Assembly: GCA_003952965.2 (NCBI GenBank)
Contig: CM025853.1
Coordinates: forward strand, 18,229,752-18,293,751
DNA length: 64,000 nt
Reading direction: 5' to 3'
From: Morella rubra
Lineage: Eukaryota; Streptophyta; Magnoliopsida; Fagales; Myricaceae
The notes below the pieces were generated by a model, which was not told the DNA's origin, searched no databases, and saw only the letters and a program-made list of their open reading frames with translations. Below, piece after piece: positions 10,834-20,102 of the stretch. The stretch's first letter is position 1, and each line of letters opens with the position of its first letter. The translations under genes were made by a program, and so were the position numbers.

Positions 10834-11600
10834 TTAAGACACTAACCAAATTTTATAAAAATGATTAATGTACTTAAACATAATGCATGATAACTTATTA
10901 TTATCTGATTCAACTTCATATTCAGTAGCTTTATCTCCATCTCTCGAGAGTGCAGCCACTTCAGATCTTGGTTGTGAACGTTCGCCATCTTGGTTGTTAT
11001 TCACATCGTCTTCCATAACTGCATCATCACTGTACCCGCCTTCATCCTCCATATCAAAATCTTCCACACATATTTACTCTTCGTCATTAGCCATTGTTCC
11101 ACTTCCTTGCTTTGATGAACTACTACCCCTAAATATCTCACCATCAAAAAGTTCCTCATCAGAACTTATAATGTCATTCCAGAAAGGGTCATTAACTCCC
11201 AACTGACGACGCTCTTGCTCTTCATCCTCATCTCACACCACCTCTATATCCTTTGTGTGCTCACCGAAAGATAGAAGGTATAACACCACCATTTGATGAC
11301 CTAAATGGCGACCCACCATTTGGAGAACATTGTGGTCTAAAGAAATTAAGACTAACTCATCTGTCAGACTCTTCTCAGGCACTTTATAGTATAACAAGTC
11401 ATCAGATTTGTACCCATTTTTCTTCACCATGATCTATATCTTGAAGAAGGACAATAAGTCTGGATCATACTACTCATCATACACATCGGTGCCTCCATCG
11501 ACATACTTACATCCATACTTTTGGTTGAACTTCCCATCAAAGTGGACCTCAAAAATAAAAAACTCTGAACTCATCTGGAATAAAACTCCACAGTAATAAC
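10834..11600 (-). pseudogene. MuDR-type transposase, N-terminal region
   Basis: The minus strand from about 11600 reads 'FHFEVHFDGKFNQKYGCKY', then 'VDGGTDVYDE' and 'YDPDLLSFFKI', the N-terminal module of plant MuDR proteins (V-H-h-G-G-x-F ... Y-x-G-G ... D-x-D-x-x-S). 'GYKSDDLLYYKVPEKSLTDE' follows. Downstream lies an acidic linker (11215-10830) with 'DEEQERRQLGVNDPFWNDI' and 'EDFDMEDEGGYSDDAVMED'. One stop breaks the first part and another lies in the linker. This marks the transposase start, so the gene runs from about 11600 leftwards. Confidence 0.75.
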
Positions 11601-12600
11601 CTCCACCTACAAATGGAAGACACGTGTCAAATCCAATCCACGTGACACATCACAATCAACTACAATCTAGTATGTTACAGATATTTAATAATCAACAATG
11701 AAGTAGTTGTGGGTCACAGTGTATAAATTGAGTTAACAATCTATGATAGACAGAGTGTAGACCATAAACAAAAAGCAATAGGACCAATAAAGCATTTTAA
11801 TAAGTTAAAGTTTCTCTTTCCAAGTGTGGAAGATGCTGCCAAGACCACAAATATAAAGTATCATAAAGTATACACACATGTGCCGAGATTACAGGACATT
11901 TGAAAACAATTCATCTATACACCTCAAAACCACAATTTCATGCAATCCATGCACTATATCTACTTCATATTTAATCACCTCACTCGACATTTGAAAAAAA
12001 GTATGGTACCTTCCTCAAAAAAAAAATACTTTGCATCCCCCTTCAATCCATTCACACAAGCATGACATAAATGTTTATTCCTGAACAACATGTACCTAGT
12101 CAATATTGTGTTCAAATACATTTGTAAGATTAATTTTATTCATGTCTGTAAAAAATTAATTTGTTATCTTTTGTGATAATTTGAGGTATATTTAATTAAA
12201 GACACACTAAGGAGCGGGAAATTGGACATGGATAAGAGACCGAGGCAACCCGCTGACCTAGAAAGAGCATAACAAAAAGGAATTTGGTCAAGTGAAAAAT
12301 GAGGTGAAATGAAAAAAGAAGAAACCAGAAAGAAAAAAAAATTAAAATTTGTTAAAATGGAAAAATGCGTAAAAAAAAAAGCAAACGAAAACAAAAGACA
12401 TGAAAACATAAAAGCAAAACAAAACCAAAAAAAGCAAAAAAAGGAAGAAATACGTGAAGAAGAAAAGGGAGAACGACCTGAGGAGAACGGCGAGATGACA
12501 TAATGGAGGGAAAAAGGCAAAAAAGAGGAAGAAGGGGGAAAAGAGGAAAAGTTGGTCTAGAGCTCCTCAAGTCGACCAGCCCACTTCTATCCACCTCCAG
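11601..12600. other. Gene-free stretch with A-rich tract
   Basis: This should contain the right end of the MULE, but I could not identify a terminal repeat. 12300-12540 is strongly purine/A-rich and gives lysine-rich and phenylalanine-rich chance ORFs on opposite strands. No domain is seen. Confidence 0.5.
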
Positions 12601-12756
12601 TGTCACAGGACCATTCGTATGAAAATAATGCTGTTAAGCCAAAAGGAGGCCGACTACCTCAAATCAGTCCTTATCCTTAGTTTCTTTCTATCCAAACAAA
12701 CACAATCACAGTAGCCAAAAATACAATTAAATCCATCCACTCCTAAGACCCTTACA
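12601..12756 (+). repeat. 5' LTR remnant of the chromovirus
   Basis: It starts TGTCACAGGACCATTCG and ends CCCTTACA just before the primer-binding site. It shares its first 17 bp and a block beginning 'tatgaaaata' with the 3' LTR at 17792, but the roughly 220 bp between these blocks are missing. It is therefore internally deleted. Confidence 0.7.
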
Positions 12757-12770
12757 TTTGGTATCATAGC
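12757..12770 (+). other. Primer-binding site (initiator tRNA-Met type)
   Basis: TTTGGTATCATAGC directly follows the LTR end. It matches the plant retroelement consensus TGGTATCAGAGC with one change. It primes minus-strand DNA synthesis. Confidence 0.75.
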
Positions 12771-12939
12771 AAACGATCACAAAGACTCAAAATGCTAGAT
12801 TATCACAGTTGGTGGAGGCTGTCAATCTGGTGAAGACATAGCAAGCAAATCATCAATTGTTGTTGGAGACCATGTCCCAGCAACTGCTTCAGATTATTGA
12901 TAGGTTGAAAACCTATCCATCTCTCATGGAAAACAACCT

Positions 12940-14560
12940 ATGGACCCTAGAGGCTCCAGCGCACCAGCTGGATCTGGAGGTGATTCTACCAATCTGGAAG
13001 GAGATTCTAGAGGAGGTAGCCCAGAGCAACCTGTAGTAGGGCGGTGCATCAATAGTGATGGTGGCAGTTATGCCCTCCAGGACACTGCCACTGCTATGAG
13101 GGGTTGTCCAAAAATGGACATCTCAACCGGCACCGTTAGGTGTGAAAATGGGCACCTACCGCCACCCAAACCAAATCTTCCAAAACCATAAAAATAAGCT
13201 CAACCAAAAATCTGAAATTGCAAACAGACAAGTCTAATTGACCTCAACAAAATCCCAAAACAAAATCAACCAAACGAATGCAAAATAAAATAGCAAAAAA
13301 AACTACCAAATAGGCAAATCCTAAAATGAAATCAACTCAACAACTTTCAAATCACATTCAAAATCAACATAAAAAAACTACCAAATCTGCAAATCCCAAA
13401 TGAAATGAAAAATTGCATACAAAATCAAAGCAACCAGGTAGAGAGAAAAGAGAGAGAGAAAAAGTGACGCATAGGCCAAAGAGAGAGAAGTGAGAGATCT
13501 GCTAGCCGTGAAGATCGCAAATGTTGGTGCAGGAAATCAGAGGGTGCCGATTGTGGAGGGGGAAGGAGAACGGATGGAATTTTTGGGGGAGGGGCGGCTG
13601 TTTGAGAAAATGGGAAGGGAGAGAGGGGCCTAAAAATTTTTAGGAATTTAGGGGCCCTTGTTTATATAAAATAAATGAAAAAAAATAAAAGAACGGTTAT
13701 CACAGTGGAAACTGCTAGCACTGTTACCGATGCACAGCCCTAACTTGTAGTTCATGGAGAAGACATCTCGGGCAGTAGTGGATATCGCCAATGTAATGCT
13801 CTCAAGCTTGAATTTCCTAGGTTTGGTGGTGAGAATCTTGTTGCTTGGATCTATAAGGCCAATTAGTTTTATAGTTATTATCAAACAGATGTTGGGCAGA
13901 AAGTTATGTTGGCCTCATTCCACAGGGAGGGTGATGCACTTGTTTGGTTCTAGGATTTTGAGGAGGCGGCTGTGTTCACCAGTTGGGAGGTTTTTACTAA
14001 AAGCCTTGTAGGTTTTGTTCTATGGTCTATTATGACCTTATAGAGGCCTTACACCGACTAAGACAAATAGCTACTATTACTAAGAGTAAAACTCAGTTTG
14101 AAGTATTATCCAATAGGTTTTGTTCTATGGTCTACTAGGTTGTTGGTTGCTGGGAGAAACAAGAATCAATCTGGGCAAAAAAGTTATAATTCTAAGGGGG
14201 GAAACTTCCCAAGAGAGCTTGTTGACTCAAAATCCAGATTTTCTATGCAAAGATTGTCTCCTGCTCAATTGAAGGTGAGGAGGTATAAGGGTCTTTGTTG
14301 TAATTACAATGAGAAATAGAATTTACAAAATCAGCGCATTGGAAAGAGGATTTATATGATGGAAGAGGCTGAGTGGGTTTCTGAGGATGAAGAAGAGAGG
14401 GAAGAAGACCTTAGTGACTCATTTACTAGAGCAAAAATAGAGCATGGGGAACTTGAATATCCAGCCATTTCTGGCACCCCTAAGCCAAGTCATGCTCCTA
14501 GTAGGAAGGATAGGGGTAAGCAAGGTGGTGATTTTGGTGGACACGGGCAGCACACATAAT
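12940..14560 (+). pseudogene. Chromovirus gag (interrupted)
   Basis: The first part (12940-13097) is a glycine/serine-rich N-terminal stretch starting MDPRGSSAPAGSGG. After the 13098-13742 insertion, the second part reads 'LKLEFPRFGGEN', 'WIYKANQF' and 'FHREGDALVWF', the usual gypsy gag core (LEFPxFxGExxxxW...FY). Later, 14130-14560 has a basic segment and an acidic stretch 'WVSEDEEEREEDLSD'. A zinc knuckle is only vaguely recognisable at about 14300 (a few Cys near 'CCNYNEK'). Frameshifts and stops occur throughout. The product would have been the capsid/nucleocapsid protein. Confidence 0.7.
13098..13742. mobile_element. Probable non-autonomous hAT-like element in gag
   Basis: The right end, read inward, begins TAGGGCTGTGCATCGGTAAC and the left end begins GAGGGGTTGTCCAAA. 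These are imperfect inverted ends of the hAT style (about 9 of 12 positions agree when one gap is allowed). Flanking octamers ACTGCTAT and ACTTGTAG agree at 5 of 8 positions, compatible with a decayed 8-bp duplication. Gag-like coding sequence stops on one side and resumes on the other. The interior is non-coding, with a purine-rich 'gagagag' part. Interpretation moderate. Confidence 0.42.
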
Positions 14561-14599
14561 TTTTTGGACCCTTCAGTGGTTTAGAAAAATAATATACCA

Positions 14600-14923
14600 G
14601 TGACCAAATATAATAAGCTGTGTGTGAAGCTGGCTGATAGGGACAACATGATGGCTAAAGGTGGTTGTGAGGGAGTGGCTGTTAAGATACAAGGTCAAAA
14701 TTACGAGGTTGACTTCTACTTAGTAACACTGGGAGGATGTGATGTATTCTTGGGAGTTAGTTGGTTGAGTACTCTTGGTCCTATCTTATGGGATTTCTTG
14801 AAGTTAACTATGTCTTTTGATTATAATGGCAGGGCCGTACTATTACATGGGTTACAATCCACAACAGGGTCGTCTATGATGGAAGGGCAAAACTTCCATG
14901 TTCATTCTGAGATGAAGAGATAA
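14600..14923 (+). pseudogene. Chromovirus aspartic protease region
   Basis: An open segment with 'VAVKIQGQNYEVDFYLVTLG' and 'GCDVFLGVSWLSTLGPILWD' matches the C-terminal half of gypsy retropepsins (the G-x-D-h-h-L-G-x-x-W-L box before the RT linker). The catalytic D-S/T-G lies upstream in decayed sequence and is not seen in frame. The protease would process the gag-pol polyprotein. Confidence 0.75.
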
Positions 14924-15019
14924 AGTGTGGTTCTACATGTTGTTCATACAGTTGCTGCACATTATGAAGTAATCTTGGTGTTACCCTTATAGGACCTTCT
15001 ACAACAATTCCGGGATATT

Positions 15020-16330
15020 TTTGTTGAACCTAGTGGTTCACCTCCAATCAGAACCCATGATCATCAGATTAACCTTAAGGAAGGGGCACTACCCGTGTGT
15101 GTATGTCCTTATAGGTACCTATTCTACCAAAAGTGGGAAATCAAGAAAATTATCCGGGAATTATTGGAAGTAGGGGCTATCAGGTCGAGTTAATCTCCAT
15201 TTTCTTCTCCCGTTTTGTTGGTTAGGAAAGCGGATGGTAGTTGGAGGATGTGCGTGGATTATAGGACTCTAAATCAGGCCATTATTAAGAATAAGTATCC
15301 TATCCGGTTGTAGATGAGCTACATGGGGCCACTATTTTTTCCAAGTTAGATCTAAGGTCGGGGTACCACCAGATTCAAGTAAAAGCTACAGATGTGCCCA
15401 AGAATGCATTTAGAACCCATAAGAGTCATTATGAATTCTTGGTCATGCCCTTTGGGCTTACCAATGCTCCCTCTACTTTCCAGGGGTTGATGAATAATGT
15501 ATTTTGACCTTTCCTATATAGATTTGTGCTAGTATTTTTTGACGACATCCTAGTGTACGACAAGACCCTACAAGAGCATGTGTTGCAATTAACTAAGTTT
15601 TGAGTGTGCTGAGACGACATCAGTAATTTGCCAAAAGGACTAAATGTTGTTTTGCATATAATGAGATTGACTACCTCGACCACCTTATTTCTGCCCAAGG
15701 GGTGAGGGTTGATCTAGGAAAAATTATAGCCATGTTGGCTTGGCCAATTCCAAAGAACTTGCAAGCATTGAGGGGATTTTTGGGACTTATAGGTAATTAC
15801 TAAAAGTTTATTTAGGGGTATGGACAGATTGCAGCTCTCCTAACCTAACTATTGAGGAAAATTCCCTTCAGTTGGACTAAATAGACAACTCAAGCCTTCC
15901 AAAGATGAAAGAAACAGACTAATCCACCCGTGCTAGTTCTACTAGATTTTACAAAAGTGTTCATGATTGAGCGTGATGCATGTGGGGTAGGAGTAGGGTT
16001 TGTGTTGATGCAGCAAGACTGACCCTTAGCTTATTTTAAACAAGCTCTGAAGGACAGATTGTTGCATCTTTCAACCTATGAAAATGATCTTTATGCTCTT
16101 GTGTGTGCAGTTAAAAAATGGCGGCCCTACTTGGTTGGACAGACATTCACAGTCAAAATTGACCAGTAAAACTTGAAATTTTTATTGGAACAAAAGGCGG
16201 GCACCCCTGGCCAGTAGAAATGGCTCACTGAGTTATTGGGGTATGATTTTTTCATCGAATATAAGAATGGTAAGGAGAATCGAGTGGCTGATACACTCTT
16301 ACAAATGGATGAGGCTGTTGTGGAGGGTGT
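15020..16330 (+). pseudogene. Chromovirus reverse transcriptase and RNase H
   Basis: RT blocks in order: '[19 protein letters not shown]' (about 15250), '[14 protein letters not shown]' (15340), '[20 protein letters not shown]' (15410-15470), and 'VFFDDILVY' (15530), whose aspartates are the catalytic pair. RNase H follows: 'DACGVGVGFVLMQQD' (15980), 'LSTYENDLYALVCAVKKW' (16070) and 'FIEYKNGKENRVADTL' (16250-16300). Multiple TAG/TGA codons (for example after 'NNVF' at 15507) and frame changes make it non-functional. Confidence 0.88.
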
Positions 16331-16519
16331 CTTAATAGTTATTACTTTTCCTCAACCAGTTTGGGTTGAAGAATTGAGACAGAGTTATGTGGGTGATCCT
16401 TCTACTTAGAAGCTTATTACTAAGGCTCAAGAAGGGAAGTTACAAGGAAAACCTGTGGTGGTACGTAATGGGATCATAGTGAAGAAGGGAAGGATCTATA
16501 TAGGTGATTTACAATCTCC

Positions 16520-17779
16520 AAAATTATAGTTGTTGGCTCATGTGCATGCGAGCCCCGCGGAAGGTCACTCAGGATACCATCAAATCCTACACAGGGCCAA
16601 AGGTGATTTTTATTGGCCAAGAAGGAAGGCTGGCATAAAGAAATTCGTGCGTGAATATGATACATGTAAACATAACAAATCTGAGAACTCTAGTCTAGTT
16701 GGCCTACTACAACCATTACCTATACTTGAGAGGGCTTGGGAAGATATCTCTGTGGATTTCATAAAAGGGTTACCCCCTTTAATCGTCATACTATCATCCT
16801 AGTGGTGGTTGATCGGTTAACTAAATATGCCCACTTCATTGGTATTTCTCATCCCTATACAGCCTAAACCATTGCCCATCACTTCACTAACCATTTCCTC
16901 AAACTCCACGACTGACCCCAGTTTATTGTCTCAGATAGGGATCTCATCTTCCTAAGCAATTTTTGGACTGAGTTGTTCCAATTGCAGGGGACTATCCTAG
17001 CTCACTCATCAGCCTACCACCCCCAGAGTGATGGACAGATTGAAATTGTCAACAAGAGTGTGAGACAGTATCTTTGTTGCTATTGTGGTGAGAAACCAAA
17101 ATCTTGGTCTCTCTGGCTCTCTATGGCCGAATGATGGTATAATACGAGTCATCATTCCTCTACACAGGGTACACCATTTTAAAGCTCTCTATGGCTGCCC
17201 TCCCCGAAGGCTGATTCATTACATACCCAAAATGAAGCAGCGGCATCACAACTCAAAACCAGAGATCAAATCATAGAAACACTCAAGCACAACTTGCAAG
17301 CTGCTCATGAAAGGTATACTAGTCAGTATAATAAGCATAATATAAAAAGAAGTTTCGAACTTGGCGATTGGGTGTACTTGCGCTTGCAACCTTACCGACA
17401 AAAAACACTGGCTGCATAGAAAAGCTTGAAGCTTTCTCCCCTTTTTATGGCCCGTTCCAAATGGCTCAAAAGATCAGCATGGTTGCGTATAAGCTTGCTC
17501 TTCTAGTCGAGGCTCATATACATCTTGTGTTTCACGTGCCTCAAGCGAAAATTGGGTTCGCACTTTGTTCTGCTTCCCGTTCTGCCACCCGTCAATGCTG
17601 AAGGAACCTTTCAAGTTGAGCCCGTAAAGGTTTTAGATCCCAAGTTTCGAAGAGAGGGAGATCGGAATGTCACGGAGATTCTAGTGAAATGGAAGGGAGC
17701 AGTCAACGAAGACTCGGCATGGATTCCCTACTGGCGTTTGTGCGACAAACATCCCCACCCTGTGGGCAAGGTTTTTTGA
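16520..17779 (+). pseudogene. Chromovirus integrase with C-terminal chromodomain
   Basis: The zinc-binding HHCC region has 'HVHASPAEGHSGYHQILHR' and 'YDTCKHNKSENSS' (16530-16700). The catalytic core has '[11 protein letters not shown]' (first Asp), '[19 protein letters not shown]', 'FIVSDRDLIF' (second Asp) and 'HPQSDGQIEIVNKSV' (Glu). The GPY/F module is degraded at about 17440 ('SPLFYGPFQMAQKI'). A chromodomain ends the frame: 'TEILVKWKGAVNEDSAWIPY' (17670-17730). Chromodomains tether the pre-integration complex to modified histones. The frame is broken several times. Confidence 0.87.
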
Positions 17780-17791
17780 AGGGAATAGGAA

Positions 17792-18100
17792 TGCCACGGG
17801 ACCATTCGCCAGAAGGAAGAAGATAGGATCTCTGGAGGATTCGGGAGACTTCGAAATTGAAGTGTGCTATTTCGGGTGTGTTAGGGTTAGTCGATTTGGG
17901 CTTGGGCTTATGGGCATGTTATCTTTTAGTTTTATTAGCTTAGTCGTCTAGTGGGTTGAAGCCCCATTTAATATAGGCCCAATAGTGGCCCAGTAGAGTT
18001 TTGTATGTAAACGTTTTTTGCAATTTCAATGGTATGAAAATAGTGTTGTTAAGCCAAAAAGAGGCCGACTACCTAGAATTAGTCCCTTTCCTCAGTTGCT
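17792..18100 (+). repeat. 3' LTR remnant of the chromovirus
   Basis: It starts TGCCACGGGACCATTCGCC (compare 12601) and includes 'ggcccaatagtggcccagta' and a block near 18030-18095 that matches 12617-12690. Homology to the 5' LTR stops near 18100, so the outer end is lost. Confidence 0.65.
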
Positions 18101-19837
18101 AATCATTTGGGATGGTATGATCAAATCAATTTATTGCAAGGTAAAAAATGCAATGCACTTTGCTCATCATAGGAGTTCTTGAGATATTTTCGGTGTCTGC
18201 TTTGTCCACCCCAGAGTTGGGTTGTGAGTCCCTCCTCTCCTCTTGGGACTTGTCCTGTGCCACCTGCACCAAGACCCTATTGACGTAAAAAAGCTTTGTA
18301 GGGAGTCCACCCACTCCTTGTAATGGGAGTTGCACTCTTCTAAGTGGAGGGTACCATCACCCTCACTTCAGGAATGACCTCGTAGGTTCAGGTGTTCTCT
18401 CACTTGTTTTCCCTCTCTTGTCATAAATACAAATGATGCTCAAATATGCATATAGTGAAATTCAAGCATTCATTCCGATAAACCTAAAGAAAATAATCAA
18501 CAGAATACTTAGGCAAAATTTAACTACTTAAATGACTACTATTTTCTTATACTAAGTTGAGTTCTTAATAATTAATATTAACATTACTTATCTTGATTAC
18601 ATGCAATTCACTTAAGTTTTCATGTCTATATCAATATCATAATATTTGTAATTAATATCCCCTTTTTCTTTTTATTAGGATTCTTTTATTCAATAATCAT
18701 GGAAGAAATTAATATTTATTAAATCTTCATTAAAGTTCATGGGTTTGAGCCTCTTGGGCTCTACTGGACCCTACTGGGTCTGTCCTTAAAGTTCTAATGT
18801 CTACTGAGTTCATTAGGATTATTGTGTCTAAAGGCTATTTAGGCCTCTTAACGGGCTTTGTGATTTGAGTCCCTAAAATTATTCAGATTGAGCCTAACTT
18901 TTGGCTCCCTCATTTATTTTTTTCATGCAATTGCCCTTGCCGTGAGCCACCTTCACTTAAATAGGTGTTCCACCTTTTTTTCTTTTTCTTGATAATGATA
19001 ACCTACTTTCCTAGGGGCATGCTAAATTAATTAGGAGAGCAATCATTAGGTGGAGTTAACTAGCAAAAGTAACCTTCATCATTGGGTAGCCACTTTTTGG
19101 TAAGAGAATTGTTTACACTTGGCAATAAAGTGGGATTTTGTCTCCCAAGATAAGATTTTGCATTAAAGGGGCCAACCATGGTGAGTGGAGGTTGGGTTTA
19201 AGTGGTTGCATGGGCCTCCGAGGCCTTGTGGGCTTCGGCCCAACCTAGTTTCCAAGCCCAAATCTAATTCTCAAAAACCCTAGGCCTAATACAAGAGATT
19301 ATGAAATACATTAAGGGAATTTAACAACTAAACTTATTAAATCAAATGCATGGAATAATTAAAATTAGTCTAGGTCAAAAAGATTCACAATAATATAAGA
19401 GAAGAAATTATTAAAGCATAGGGTTGAAAAAGCATAGAGAAATTCAGCTATAAGCAATAAATTAATCAATTAAATTTAAAGAGCTAGAGAAATTAAATCA
19501 AGTCAACTTATTCAAGTTAAATGCATGTAATAAAAATAAAAATAGTAATATCAAAGATCAAAATCAAAGAGATCAATCACATGCTTAAAACGACAAGCAA
19601 TTAATTAAATTGTAAATACTAGTTAAAGCACTATTAGCATGCATTTAAGCAAAAGAAAAATATTAAAGGAAATGGATCAAAATTACTAAAAATATTAAGA
19701 GAAAAAAGTTTGTCATTAGGGTATCAAAAGAAGTTCAAAAGGCGAGGGGTGTCACAGAAGATAGAAACCCTTTTGTTAATGAAAGTTGATGTATTTATTC
19801 ATTACATGTCAATACAACTTGATGGATAACCATTGGA
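18101..19837. other. Unassigned intergenic sequence
   Basis: AT-rich, with some pyrimidine-rich and 'gggcc' phrases (18740-18950, 19200-19290) reminiscent of decayed LTR sequence. I see no domain, terminal repeats or RNA gene. The 69-residue minus frame at 18126-18335 has no recognisable family. Confidence 0.4.
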
Positions 19838-20030
19838 ATGATGGATAACATAGCACATAACAGAAGGATAACACGTGACAAAAGGATGGATAACCTTTAC
19901 ATTTCCAAAGATGGATAACGTAGCACATAACAGAAGGATTTGATACACATTTTAATTCATTTCATAACCTTTACATTTCCAAAGGTGGATAGCGTAGCAC
20001 AAAACAGAAGGACGAAATACACATTTCAAG
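19838..20030. repeat. Short degenerate tandem repeat, about 74-bp period
   Basis: The phrase 'ataacctttacatttccaaa' plus 'gatggataacgtagcacat' and 'aacagaagga' recurs at about 19891 and 19964, with a partial earlier copy from 19838. It abuts the probable CACTA left end. Confidence 0.65.
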
Positions 20031-20102
20031 CAATTTTAGGACTTAAACACAAAATATACATTCCAAAATACAAAATACATAACACATTTCTAAGTCACAT
20101 AA

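Larger units (their letters stand above)
12601..18100 (+). mobile_element. Decayed Ty3/gypsy chromovirus (Reina-like)
   Basis: The order is LTR remnant, primer-binding site, gag, protease, RT, RNase H, integrase, chromodomain, LTR remnant, which is the gypsy order. The C-terminal chromodomain marks it as a chromovirus. Assignment to the Reina lineage is tentative and rests on the integrase-to-chromodomain style and short LTRs. Numerous in-frame stops and shifts show age. The 5' LTR is mostly deleted, the 3' LTR is truncated on its outer side, and gag carries a probable hAT-like insertion. No target-site duplication can be checked, because the outer 3' end is missing. Confidence 0.85.

Noticed and set aside
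12160..12195. Possible right terminus of the MULE ('tttgtgataatttgagg')
   Set aside because: Only about 17 bp resemble the inverted 5433 end; the rest of the arm does not align and no 9-bp duplication fits.
12164..12606. Lysine-rich (plus) and phenylalanine-rich (minus) ORFs of 64-118 residues
   Set aside because: They come from an A-rich tract read in several frames; no domain and no start context.
14600..17779. Endogenous pararetrovirus (caulimovirid)
   Set aside because: An integrase and chromodomain follow RNase H and flanking LTR remnants are present; no movement-protein motif is seen.
18126..18335. 69-residue minus ORF
   Set aside because: No domain, no neighbours supporting a gene; probably chance.
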